Shown: positions 40,921-49,404, counted from the stretch's first letter. The stretch: DNA of 64,000 bases from Pseudomonadota bacterium (GCA_023416335.1 JAEZHY010000293.1:3896-67895), one strand, 5' to 3'. Notes: generated by a model not told the origin, from the letters alone. Translations and numbers: made by a program.

Positions 40921-42167
40921 TATCCCACCTCCACCAGCAGATGTTCCGAATCCACTTTGAGGGCGTACCTGTCGAGAGGCCGGGGCGGCGGACCGGCGAT
41001 CACATTGCCGTCGCGGTCAAAGGTCCCTCCGTGGCAGGCGCAATGGAAGCGGCCCGCGGAAGCATCCCATTTGACGATGCAGCCCAGGTGCGTACAGCTC
41101 GCCTTGAAACAGACCATTTCGTCTCCCGTCCGGGATACGAGGACGGGAACTTCGTTTGCCTGGGTGTAGAGGCCGTTCTTGACGTCGTAGCGCATGTGGA
41201 ATGTGGCAACATGACCCGCCGGAATTTCTCTGACCGGCGCAACCGGCACCCACATTTTGGGAGTCTTCGAAAGGCTCGGCCCCACAACTGCGGTAGCCGC
41301 GACGCCGCCCACGACAATTGCCGCGCACGCACCCAGGACACCGACGCCGATCCGGCGCACGAACGTCCTCCTGTCCATTTCGGTCAGGGGCGGAGGAGAC
41401 GTCACGTCGAGTACCGGGGCAGGGTCCTCCTCCCGTGGTTTGATCTCTTTCAGGTGCTTTAGTGCGAGCCTCTGGATGTATTTGATGGCGCGTGTGCCGC
41501 TGATGTTCTTGGGACAGACTTCGGTGCAGTTGAATTCCGTGCGGCAGTTATAGCAGGATGCCAGGGCGCGGTCGAGACGCTCCGAGAATAGGCCGTCACG
41601 GCTGTCCGCCAGCAGGGTGAAGGCCCTGTTGAGTGCCGCCGGGCCGGCGTAGCCGTCGTGGTAGTGGCACATCGTGCAGCTCGAAACACAGCACCCGCAG
41701 GCGATGCACTCGGTGGCCTGGCCTATGTCCAGCCTCTCCTGCGAATCGGGACGAATCTTGAGCGGTTCGTCGAACTCTTCCCTCGGTTCGTAAAAGGGCA
41801 GGGCCTCCTCGTATTTCTTGAAGAAGGGCTCCATGTCCACAACCAGGTCTTTTATGACCGGGAAATGGTTGAGAGGCCTGATCGTGATCTCCTGACCCTG
41901 TGGAATATGGGAAACATTGGTTTTACAGGCCAGTCCCTCTTTACCGTTTATGACCATGCCGCACGAGCCGCACATGTTCACACGGCAGGCATAGCGGAAG
42001 GCCAGGGAATTGTCCTGTTCCCGCTGGATGCGCAGCAGCACGTCCAGGATCGTTGTCTTGCTCTCGTTCGGAATGTTGAGCAGGTAGCTTTCAAAGCTGC
42101 CGGGGCCGCCTTTGTGCGGGTCGTATCGGAATATCCTGATTTCGCGCACGTTTTCTGCCTGAGCCAT
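40920..42167 (-). CDS. fusion of succinate dehydrogenase iron-sulfur subunit (SdhB) and Rieske iron-sulfur protein
   Basis: This 415-residue protein has two complete modules. Residues 1-240 are SdhB. The 2Fe-2S cysteines are 61, 66, 69 and 81. The 4Fe-4S cluster uses 154, 157, 160 and 218, and the 3Fe-4S cluster uses 164, 208 and 214. A linker (241-264) leads to a twin-arginine motif DRRTFVRR (265-272) and one membrane span (about 273-297). Residues 300-415 are a bc-type Rieske domain with ligands Cys358, His360, Cys376 and His379, and the disulfide pair Cys363/Cys378. The topology fits: SdhB stays in the cytoplasm and Rieske goes outside, probably by internal Tat insertion. No frameshift or internal ribosome site separates the halves. 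GGAGGAGAACAAGCT precedes ATG 42167. Confidence 0.93.
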   Translation of the reverse strand: MAQAENVREIRIFRYDPHKGGPGSFESYLLNIPNESKTTILDVLLRIQREQDNSLAFRYACRVNMCGSCGMVINGKEGLACKTNVSHIPQGQEITIRPLNHFPVIKDLVVDMEPFFKKYEEALPFYEPREEFDEPLKIRPDSQERLDIGQATECIACGCCVSSCTMCHYHDGYAGPAALNRAFTLLADSRDGLFSERLDRALASCYNCRTEFNCTEVCPKNISGTRAIKYIQRLALKHLKEIKPREEDPAPVLDVTSPPPLTEMDRRTFVRRIGVGVLGACAAIVVGGVAATAVVGPSLSKTPKMWVPVAPVREIPAGHVATFHMRYDVKNGLYTQANEVPVLVSRTGDEMVCFKASCTHLGCIVKWDASAGRFHCACHGGTFDRDGNVIAGPPPRPLDRYALKVDSEHLLVEVG

Positions 42168-42261
42168 AGCTTGTTCTCCTCCGGTCTTGCCCTTGACTCC
42201 GCATCATCCGCCGTAAGCCTTTCCGTTTTCCCGTTTCCGGAAAGGAACAGGGACGCTGCCT

Positions 42262-42603
42262 CTAGTAGGTGGCGTACCAGACGATGATCATGACGAGCAG
42301 GCCGAGGCCCGTCAGACCCCAGATGAGCGCCCGCTGGTACTTGATGCCCACGAGATTGAAGTCGAGAAGAATGACCCGCAGACCCAGTGACGCGTGGAAA
42401 GTCACGGAAAGCAGGAGCAGAAACTGGATAATCGGTTTGTAAGTCAAGGTTACGTGGAGACAGAGGAACACGACAATGGCGAGCGCGGAGATCCGCTGCC
42501 ACATCCATGCCCACATGCCCATCTGGGTGCTTTCCCTGCGGCGTGGGTCGTATTCGCCCCAGCGTAGAGGTTTTCGATATTCGATGGAAATATTCTGATC
42601 CAT
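42262..42603 (-). CDS. sdhC: succinate dehydrogenase membrane anchor (cytochrome b subunit)
   Basis: This 113-residue protein has three hydrophobic segments. The conserved WQRISALAIVVFLCLHVTL (quinone-site Arg/Ser and a haem-ligand His) and FHASLGLRVILLDF patterns are typical of SdhC/SdhD anchors. It is the only anchor in the operon; type A complexes need two such subunits and type B anchors are about twice as long. The gaps around it (47 and 94 bases) leave no room for SdhD. Start 42603 has CAAAGGAGCAGTCC. Confidence 0.85.
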   Translation of the reverse strand: MDQNISIEYRKPLRWGEYDPRRRESTQMGMWAWMWQRISALAIVVFLCLHVTLTYKPIIQFLLLLSVTFHASLGLRVILLDFNLVGIKYQRALIWGLTGLGLLVMIIVWYATY

Positions 42604-42650
42604 GGACTGCTCCTTTGGTCGTTTCCTGAATACCGCAGTGGTGGAAACCC

Positions 42651-44375
42651 TTATTTCTTGTATTTCTGACATTCCTCAACCGACTTGTGTTTGAAGACGA
42701 CCGGCTTCTTTTCCGCTACCGGTTTCCCGTCCTCGCCCCGTTTGAGGAAAATGTTGAACAGGCCGTAGTCGTCGCGCTGTTCGGGAAAATCCTGCCTGAA
42801 GTGCGCACCGCGGGTTTCTTCCCGAAGCATGGCCGATGAAGCGATCATCCTGGTGGCATCCAGCATGCTCAGCAAATTGAGCCATGTGGTGTACATCATG
42901 TTGTAGGCAGGCCCTCCGGTGACCTTCGCCTTGTAGACCTCCAGGGCGATTTCCTCGATTCCGGTCAGAGCTTCGGTGAGTTCTCCCGCTGTCCGGGCAA
43001 CGCCGACCTTGTTCCAGTTGAGTTCCTGGATTTCCTTCTGGAGTTCGAACGGATTTGGTCCCTGAGCGCGTTGGAGCGGGGCGCTGAGCCTTGCGATGAT
43101 TTCCTCCGCCATGCCCTGCCTGGATTCCTTGATGGTGAGATTTCCGTTGGTAAGATACTTTCCGATGTTTTTCCCGGTCAGCCGCCCGTAGACGCACGAG
43201 TCGCATATGCCGTTTCCGCCGAGGCGGTTTGCGCCGTGTACGCCTCCGGAGTCCTCACCGGCCACGAAGAGCTTTTCCAGTGTGGCCTTGCCGCCGGTAT
43301 CGATCACCGCGCCGCCCATGAAGAAGTGCGCCGAGGGACCGACCGGTACGCGGCCTCTTGCCAGGTCGTAGTTGAACTGGGCACAGCGCTCAGCCATGCC
43401 GGGGAAGTTCTTCAGAACGTATTCGGCTCCGAGGTGGGACGCATCGATATGGACTCCGCCCTCCGGACAGGCCCTGCCGGCCATCATCTCAAGGTAGGAG
43501 GACCTGCTCACGACGTCGCGTGTCGCTCGCTCTCCGACGTCGGGCGAATACTTGAGCATGTACCGCTCGCCTTCACCGTTATAGAGGTGGGCACCCGAAC
43601 CCCGCAACCCTTCCTCCAGAAGAGCGCCGGCGACGACGCTGCCCTGGACGATCAGCCCGGTCGGGTGGAACTGGAGCATCTCCATGTCCTTCATTATGGC
43701 GCCTGCCCGGTAGAGCATGCCTATACCATCGACGGACTTTTCCGGGCCCGGGGCGTGGAAGCGATAATGCGTGGGGCCCCCGCCTGTTGCAACCATGGTG
43801 GCGGCAGCTTCTGCGACGAGGAATTCCCCCCGCCTCATGTCGAAAAGCACCGCGCCGGTGACTGTCTGCCCGGTTTCATCGAGCAGAAGTTCCACGGCCC
43901 TGGTTTCTTCGAGGACCTTGATGCGCCGTTTGATGATCTGTTCCGTCAGGCGGCTGATGATTTCGATTCCGGTGAGGTCCCCTTTGTGGACCGTCCTGTC
44001 GAAGGACTGTCCCGCAAAGGCTTTCTGATGGATCGTGCCGTCGGGATTGCGATCGAAAAAGCAGCCGAACTTTGTTTCCAGCTCTTTTATCGTCGGCGTG
44101 GCCTGTTGAACGAGCGTCAGGGCCATGTCCTGGTCGTTGACGTACTGGCCGCCCTTGAGCGTGTCCATGAGGTGTTTTTCATGGGAATCTTCGCGATTCA
44201 GGACGACGTTGAAACCGCCCTGAACCATGCGGCTGCATCCTCCCTTGCCCTTGAGGGCCTTGGTTGCCATGAGGATGTTCAGATTGGGATTGATATCGTG
44301 AGCATAGAGCGCGGCCAGCTGCGCCGCGGCTCCCATTCCGATGATGAGCAGATCGGCCTTGATTTTTGCAACCAT
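42651..44375 (-). CDS. sdhA: succinate dehydrogenase / fumarate reductase flavoprotein subunit
   Basis: This 574-residue flavoprotein has the FAD motif LLIIGMGAAAQLAAL, QFHPTGL, LRGSGAHLYN with the active-site Arg region, AHFFMGGAV with the catalytic His, and GVHGANRLGGNG. The residue that normally binds FAD covalently (His in RSHTVAAQGG) aligns with Cys47 in GGCSRMVQGG, so FAD may be bound non-covalently or through sulfur. It opens the sdhA-sdhC-sdhB::Rieske-cytb::c-fumarase operon and oxidises succinate on the cytoplasmic side. Start 44375 follows AAGGAAACAGC. Confidence 0.93.
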   Translation of the reverse strand: MVAKIKADLLIIGMGAAAQLAALYAHDINPNLNILMATKALKGKGGCSRMVQGGFNVVLNREDSHEKHLMDTLKGGQYVNDQDMALTLVQQATPTIKELETKFGCFFDRNPDGTIHQKAFAGQSFDRTVHKGDLTGIEIISRLTEQIIKRRIKVLEETRAVELLLDETGQTVTGAVLFDMRRGEFLVAEAAATMVATGGGPTHYRFHAPGPEKSVDGIGMLYRAGAIMKDMEMLQFHPTGLIVQGSVVAGALLEEGLRGSGAHLYNGEGERYMLKYSPDVGERATRDVVSRSSYLEMMAGRACPEGGVHIDASHLGAEYVLKNFPGMAERCAQFNYDLARGRVPVGPSAHFFMGGAVIDTGGKATLEKLFVAGEDSGGVHGANRLGGNGICDSCVYGRLTGKNIGKYLTNGNLTIKESRQGMAEEIIARLSAPLQRAQGPNPFELQKEIQELNWNKVGVARTAGELTEALTGIEEIALEVYKAKVTGGPAYNMMYTTWLNLLSMLDATRMIASSAMLREETRGAHFRQDFPEQRDDYGLFNIFLKRGEDGKPVAEKKPVVFKHKSVEECQKYKK

Positions 44376-44505
44376 GCTGTTTCCTTGCCTCTCTGAAGTT
44401 CAAGGTGCAGCGGTAGTATCGACCACGCCGTTGGAAGGGCGCGATCCTGTTTTGCCGAAAGTCTTCGGTAGCGACTTCTGTAAAAGAACCTGAATGATGG
44501 AAGAC

Positions 44506-44576
44506 AAAAGGCCGGGGATCGAGGTATCCGAAAGGTGCCCCCCATGCTCCAAACGGGCTGATGCACCCGGCCTTTT
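44506..44576 (-). terminator. long-loop hairpin between the UxaA/SuyB-like gene and sdhA
   Basis: An 11-bp perfect stem AAAAGGCCGGG / CCCGGCCTTTT encloses 49 bases. On the minus strand it ends in CCGGCCTTTTGTCTT, as an intrinsic terminator would. It also lies in the leader region of the sdh operon (sdhA starts at 44375), so a regulatory RNA structure is possible. Confidence 0.5.
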
Positions 44577-44637
44577 TGGGCCGTATCCCGCCCAGGAGGT
44601 CAGGGCGGGGGCGGCAGTGAGATACGTTGTTGAAGAG

Positions 44638-45801
44638 TTACGCGCTCCTGTAAAGCTTCGTCATGATGAACTCTCTGTGGCCGAGTGATTCAGCCGCGGT
44701 GTGTCTGCCGTTCGCGGTCCGGCGGATCATGTCGAGCAATTGGTCGCCAGCCTGGTCCAGGGTCAGTTCGCCCCTGAGGATGCCGGAGCAGTCGTAGTCG
44801 ATGTGTTCGGACATGGTGCTTACGGTGATCGGGTTGGCCGACAGCTTGATTACGGGCTCGATCGGGTTGCCGATGACGTTGCCCTGGCCGGTCGGGAAGA
44901 GGTGGACGACGAAGCCCGCCGCTGCCCAGAGGGTTACGGCTTCAGCGGCAGCCGAAGAGGTGTCCATGTACCAGAGGCCCGGGCCTGTCGGGGCTTCGGC
45001 CGGTTCCAGAACGCCTACATACATCGACTTCTTGCCGATCTTCTGGAGGTTTCCGAATGCCTTTTCCTCGATCGTGGTCAGGCCGCCCTTGATATTTCCC
45101 TTTGTGGGCTGGGATCCGGACAGGTCGTCGGTCTTGTTCTCATTGATGAAGTCGTTGTAATCAGTCCACATTTTGTAGAATTTATCGCCGATTTCCGGGG
45201 TTGCGCCGCGTGATTGACAAACCAGTTCCGCACCCGTGATTTCCGAGGTTTCACCGAAGGATGTCGTTGCGCCTACAGCATTCAGCTTGTCGATTGCGTT
45301 GCCGACGGTGGGGCACGAAGCCAGGCCCGATGTCGTGTCGGACTCGCCGCATTTTACCGAGACCCAGATTTCGGAGAGGTCTACTTCTTCCTTTTGCAGT
45401 TCAGTTGCCCATTGCAGGAACTCTTTGGCCTTCCGGCTGGCGTCCGCAACGGTCTGGATCTGGCCGTGCCGCTCGATTGCGAATCCGGCTGCAGGCTTTC
45501 CAGTCTTCTTTATGCCTTCAACGATGATGTTGGTCCATTCGGGTTCGATGCCTATTACGACGGCCGCCGCAACGTTGGGATTGCAGCCGGTGCCGATGAT
45601 CGTTCGGAAAAAGAGCTTCAGATCTTCGCCGAACTGCAGGCGTCCGTAGGCGTGTGGCAGGGCAAGAGTCCCCGGGATATTGTTTGCGACTGCTTCGCAA
45701 GCTGCGTTCGAAAGGTCGTCCAGAGCGAGGATGACGACATGATTGCGTACGCCTACTCGGCCATTTTCACGACGATAGCCCCATACTTTTCCCAGACTCA
45801 T
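44638..45801 (-). CDS. UxaA-family lyase, large subunit (sulfolactate sulfo-lyase SuyB or altronate/galactarate dehydratase type)
   Basis: This 387-residue protein matches the C-terminal catalytic part of the UxaA/GarD family: [54 protein letters not shown] and [15 protein letters not shown]. Such enzymes remove water or sulfite from 2-hydroxy acids. The split into a small SAF-domain subunit and this subunit, with these lengths, is the arrangement of (2R)-sulfolactate sulfo-lyase SuyAB, which gives pyruvate and sulfite. Split altronate dehydratase is the alternative. Start ATG 45801 has GAGGTGG and lies two bases after the small-subunit stop. Confidence 0.82.
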   Translation of the reverse strand: MSLGKVWGYRRENGRVGVRNHVVILALDDLSNAACEAVANNIPGTLALPHAYGRLQFGEDLKLFFRTIIGTGCNPNVAAAVVIGIEPEWTNIIVEGIKKTGKPAAGFAIERHGQIQTVADASRKAKEFLQWATELQKEEVDLSEIWVSVKCGESDTTSGLASCPTVGNAIDKLNAVGATTSFGETSEITGAELVCQSRGATPEIGDKFYKMWTDYNDFINENKTDDLSGSQPTKGNIKGGLTTIEEKAFGNLQKIGKKSMYVGVLEPAEAPTGPGLWYMDTSSAAAEAVTLWAAAGFVVHLFPTGQGNVIGNPIEPVIKLSANPITVSTMSEHIDYDCSGILRGELTLDQAGDQLLDMIRRTANGRHTAAESLGHREFIMTKLYRSA

Positions 45802-45803
45802 GG

Positions 45804-46082
45804 TTACCACCTCTTCGTTTTCAGATTGTGAACATGGACATGAGCGCCCTTTTCGAATCCGGCGACCACTCTGCCGATATCGTGCCCGTACTTGAGGACC
45901 GTGTCCCCATCCTTCATCGGGGCCAACGCGATCTTATGACCGAGAGGGATGTCCTCCAGGGCCTTGATCTGGATCGGGGCCTGCGAGTCCATATAGATCC
46001 CGCTGACCGTCTCGTTCGCTTTGATATCGACCGTGGCTACGCCGACCGTGTCGGCTTTCTCATGAACCAAAAACTGAATCAT
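45804..46082 (-). CDS. UxaA-family SAF-domain small subunit (SuyA-like)
   Basis: This 92-residue protein is a single SAF domain: [50 protein letters not shown] and the terminal [14 protein letters not shown]. It matches the N-terminal domain of altronate dehydratase and the SuyA subunit of sulfolactate lyase, and forms one enzyme with the following gene. CAAGGAGTACACCT precedes ATG 46082. Confidence 0.85.
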   Translation of the reverse strand: MIQFLVHEKADTVGVATVDIKANETVSGIYMDSQAPIQIKALEDIPLGHKIALAPMKDGDTVLKYGHDIGRVVAGFEKGAHVHVHNLKTKRW

Positions 46083-46331
46083 AGGTGTACTCCTTGGTCT
46101 CTTGCCGGCTGCTCTTTCCGCCGGCTGGAATCAATTCACAAATCCCGGCCGGGTGCCTTGCCGGGACCACCCACATTCTCTCCAGACGCTAACGCGGGTT
46201 CCCTCATAAAGATTTGAAAATCAATCAGGTTCGTCCTTGTATTAAGCAATGGGCATGCCGGCGTGAACTGTTTTGAAATTGGCCGTACGTAAAGGTTTGA
46301 GCGGGCATCGGTCCTTATCCTGCAATTTTGC

Positions 46332-46370
46332 CGGGCCGAAAATTCGGCCCCGGGCCAAATTTTCGGCCCG
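46332..46370. promoter_or_regulatory. 39-base composite palindrome upstream of the SuyA-like gene
   Basis: Perfect 13-bp arms CGGGCCGAAAATT / AATTTTCGGCCCG enclose 13 bases that again contain ggcc-rich self-complementary sequence. The left half is itself a GGCCGAA-AA-TTCGGCC palindrome. It lies 250 bases before ATG 46082 and 75 bases after the aldolase-like stop, in a 363-base gap. It may be an operator or a transcript-end structure. Confidence 0.45.
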
Positions 46371-46445
46371 AATTGGTTTGCGGCTTCCTGCGTTGCGGGG
46401 AGGGGCCTGATGGGCATCCCCTCCTGCAGCATTGCAGGACAAAGA

Positions 46446-47354
46446 TCAAACGTTTCGGTTGTAGGTGCTTGTAATTACGTTGGGTTTTGGTTCGGGCCGA
46501 ATATTGGGCTCATCGGATGATATCGACTGAAAATCCACCCTCTCTTCTCCACTGGAAGACGTTCCCGCAGGTACGGCAAGACCGGCCGAACCGAGTAGCC
46601 TCAGCTTCTGCCTCACCGATTTCTCGAGTGAGGCATGCTCGGCGGAAATATCCGAACTGCCTGCCTGGGGCCCGTTTGCGCAGAGGGTGAAATAGAACCT
46701 GGTCACTCCGGCCGCGACTGCCGTGATTATTTCCTGAGGGAAAAGCCCCGTGGCTTCGTCAAGAGAGATTCCGCCCGATATGGATTTCCCGATACTCTCC
46801 AGCATTTCTATTTCCGAGTTATGCCTGCGACCCATGCTTTGAGGGATGGAGATGACAAGCGAATCGACGTCGGTGTCCCGAACGAATCTTTCTGCGAGTC
46901 GGTATATGAAGCAACGGCCGGAAGTATCTTTCCCGAAATCGCCGAAAGCCCCGATTTTTCCTTCAATCGAGACTGAGTGGCGGTGGGCCGTCTCCGCCGC
47001 CTGGGCGGTCAGTGCAAGATTCACCGGAAACGGCTGGAAGGAGCCGTCGAAGACAATGGTGCGGAATCCGAGATCGACAGCGAGTCGGACGGAGTCGATG
47101 CTTCGCAGGTTGTGGAAGACCACCTCCACCGGAATTGGTGACTGCTCGGCAATGCTGAGCACCGATGAAGCGAGACCCGGGAGGGCATCGTGTCCGACGA
47201 GGTCGGGATCGACGCAGAGCCCGATGGGAGATGCTTCCTTTTCGGCGGTATCGATCAGGAGTTGGGCATATTGAGGGGCGGTCACGCTGAAAGTCCCGAT
47301 GGACCACCTGGTATCGGGATGAACCAAGATCTGCTGCTTGCCGCTATACTGCAT
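46446..47354 (-). CDS. class II aldolase-like protein lacking catalytic residues
   Basis: This 302-residue protein follows the fold of class II fructose-bisphosphate aldolases: QYAQLLIDTAEKEASPI near the start, GFRTIVFDGSFQPFPVNLALTA (103-105 DGS, as in the MIDGS.LPFEEN strand) and SVSIEGKIGAFG. The zinc/catalytic motif HLDHG is replaced by VFHNLRS (79-85) and the metal Glu of SVEAELG by a Gly-Lys pair. The last 45 residues are polar and lack a counterpart. It is probably not an aldolase. Start 47354 has AGGAGGAAATCGTG. A sigma-54-like promoter precedes it and a sigma-54 activator gene is next upstream. Confidence 0.7.
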   Translation of the reverse strand: MQYSGKQQILVHPDTRWSIGTFSVTAPQYAQLLIDTAEKEASPIGLCVDPDLVGHDALPGLASSVLSIAEQSPIPVEVVFHNLRSIDSVRLAVDLGFRTIVFDGSFQPFPVNLALTAQAAETAHRHSVSIEGKIGAFGDFGKDTSGRCFIYRLAERFVRDTDVDSLVISIPQSMGRRHNSEIEMLESIGKSISGGISLDEATGLFPQEIITAVAAGVTRFYFTLCANGPQAGSSDISAEHASLEKSVRQKLRLLGSAGLAVPAGTSSSGEERVDFQSISSDEPNIRPEPKPNVITSTYNRNV

Positions 47355-47414
47355 CACGATTTCCTCCTGCCGTTTTGCCGAGGTCCGAACGTGAACAAGA
47401 ATGAATTTATTATG

Positions 47415-47430
47415 ATCAAGATTCGTGCCG
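47415..47430 (-). promoter_or_regulatory. sigma-54-like promoter of the aldolase-like gene
   Basis: The minus strand reads CGGCACGaatcTTGAT: correct spacing, -24 GG intact, -12 GC reads GA. Transcription would start near 47404, 50 bases before ATG 47354. The activator gene at 47571 lies directly upstream. The identical element set occurs at 299-314. Confidence 0.4.
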
Positions 47431-47458
47431 GCGGGGAGGAGGAGGGGAGAGGTGAAGG

Positions 47459-47532
47459 TCAATGTTGTTGCTTTAAGGAAATACGCCGCTGGTTCCCAAG
47501 GTCCGCCCTGGGAACCCCGTCCCGGGAGGCAG
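47459..47532. repeat. interspersed repeat family C, copy 2
   Basis: aatgttgttgctttaaggaaatacg, then ggttcccaaggtccg and ggaaccccgtcccggg: the reverse complement of 22879-22950 with few differences. It separates the aldolase-like gene and its sigma-54 activator. Confidence 0.75.
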
Positions 47533-47570
47533 GATTGGTGCATTTGCTTTACCGCATGCGTTATCGAGGA

Positions 47571-49166
47571 TCAGCTGTTTGCGCTGTCGCCATTCTGGAA
47601 ATCCTGCGGATTCAGGCCGTGGATGCGCAGTTTGTATTGCAGGGTCGATTTCGGCATCTTCAGCATTGTGGCAGCGCCCTTCTTTCCGCCCACGACGCCT
47701 TTGGTGATGGAGAGCACCTTGGCCAGATGCTCCCGTTCCACTTCGTCGAGCGTCATGGGGGTGAACGCCGCGTCGGTGCGGCGGATATTGAGAAGTGGCT
47801 CGATGTCCGCCGTCGTAACCGTTTTACCGCTGAATACGATTATCATGCGCTTTACGATATTTCTCAGTTCCCGTACGTTCCCCGGCCAGGAATGCCGCCT
47901 CAGAAGATCTTTTGCTTCCTCCGAATAGATGGGGGGGGCGCGGTGCATGTTCTCGGATTCGCTCTGGGTCAACTGATGCACCAGGGGCTCGATTTCTTCG
48001 GTGCGCTCCCTGAGCGGCAGAAGGTGAAGCGAGATCGTATTGAGCCTGTAAAACAGATCCGAACGGAAAGTCCTGTTTATGATAGCGGACTGAAGATCGT
48101 TGTTTGTGGCCGCGATAACCCTGAAATTCATCTCGACGGAACGGCTGTCCCCGACCCGTTCGAAGCGCCCGTCCTGAAGGACGTGCAGTAGTTTTGCCTG
48201 GAGCGGCAGCGGCAGTTCGCCGATTTCGTCCAGGAAAACCGTGCCGCCGTTTGCCATCTCGAAGCGGCCGATCCGCTTGGAATTCGCGCCGGTAAACGCT
48301 CCTTTTACATGGCCGAAAAGTTCGCTTTCAAACAGGCTGGGAGAGAGCGCGGGGCAGTTTACCTTCACAAAAAGGGCGTCCCTGCGGCTGCTCAAGTAGT
48401 GGATATAACGTGCTATACAGTCCTTGCCGGTCCCGGTTTCGCCGGTGATGAGCACGCCCGCGTCGCTGTCGGCGACGATCTCGACTTGCCGCATGATCTC
48501 GGTCATCGCCGAACTGGAGTAGTAGAACTTGTCGGGGTGATACAGTCTGTCCACCTGTTTCAACAGATAGCTTTTCTGTTCTTCCAGGCGCGTATTAAGC
48601 GCTATCAGGCGGGTATGCGAGAGCATGTTGTCGACGGCCAGGGCAACCTGGCTGGAAATCTCGGCGAGGAATCCGGCCATTTCGTCGATGTTTTCGGGCG
48701 GCTGTTTGAAGGAGAAATGAAGCGAGCCGACAACGTTATCACGCACAATGAGGGGGAAAGCCATGGTCGCCCGCAGCCCGGCGTCCATCATCAGCCTGAT
48801 GGTCTGCCAATGGGTGTACCGGGACATGTCGGGTATTATGAGAGGCTGCCTGGAGGTGACCACCGCCCGTGCCACGGGGCCCTTTTCAAGTGAGCGCTCG
48901 CCATCGTCCATGCTTCTCACCTTAATGCCGTCCGCCATCGCAAACCAGCTCAGTGATTTGGAATCGGATTCGTAAACGGAGATGCTGAAGCGGTCGTAGC
49001 GGGCGATTTTTCGGATCTCCGCGGCCATGCTCCGGAAAAGGTCGTCGCTTGATGTCTGATTGACGATCGCATTTGTGAATTCGAGCAGGGCTTTATAACG
49101 TGTGGCGGGATCAAAGCCGATGTGCGCCGAATTACCCACAGCCTCCAAACGATTGTCGCCGGCCAT
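47571..49166 (-). CDS. sigma-54-dependent transcriptional activator with an N-terminal GAF domain
   Basis: This 531-residue regulator has a GAF sensor domain (about 20-180), an AAA+ domain (about 215-455) and a Fis-type helix-turn-helix at the C-terminus. The AAA+ domain shows Walker A GETGTGKD, the sigma-54 contact loop GAFTGA, Walker [14 protein letters not shown] and the arginine-finger region RFDL-like FRSDLFYRL. It lacks a receiver domain, so a small ligand rather than phosphorylation should control it, as in FhlA or NorR. The downstream gene has a sigma-54-like promoter and is its likely target. Start is at one of two adjacent ATGs (49169/49166). Confidence 0.92.
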   Translation of the reverse strand: MAGDNRLEAVGNSAHIGFDPATRYKALLEFTNAIVNQTSSDDLFRSMAAEIRKIARYDRFSISVYESDSKSLSWFAMADGIKVRSMDDGERSLEKGPVARAVVTSRQPLIIPDMSRYTHWQTIRLMMDAGLRATMAFPLIVRDNVVGSLHFSFKQPPENIDEMAGFLAEISSQVALAVDNMLSHTRLIALNTRLEEQKSYLLKQVDRLYHPDKFYYSSSAMTEIMRQVEIVADSDAGVLITGETGTGKDCIARYIHYLSSRRDALFVKVNCPALSPSLFESELFGHVKGAFTGANSKRIGRFEMANGGTVFLDEIGELPLPLQAKLLHVLQDGRFERVGDSRSVEMNFRVIAATNNDLQSAIINRTFRSDLFYRLNTISLHLLPLRERTEEIEPLVHQLTQSESENMHRAPPIYSEEAKDLLRRHSWPGNVRELRNIVKRMIIVFSGKTVTTADIEPLLNIRRTDAAFTPMTLDEVEREHLAKVLSITKGVVGGKKGAATMLKMPKSTLQYKLRIHGLNPQDFQNGDSANS

Positions 49167-49404
49167 CATGACCTCATTTTCATATTCCAGGGCGGGTGTA
49201 TGTAATAAATAGAAGTCGCTGAATTTTAGATTAGTGCCGAAGGCAAATCAAGCGTTTGTAGCTTCGATTCAGATACGGTTCGGACAGCGGCTTTTGTTTG
49301 AACACTGTGGGGGTATTCCGTTTCAAACCGCGGGCAGAGTATTTACCTTGGATATAGCAGGGTTGCGTGCCTGCAGAAGATAGTGATTCGGAAAGGTCCC
49401 CGCT

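Noticed and set aside
40920..42167. SdhB and Rieske as two separate genes with a sequencing frameshift
   Set aside because: The frame is continuous through the linker and membrane segment, with no internal ribosome site or start before the Rieske part, and the topology of the fusion is coherent.
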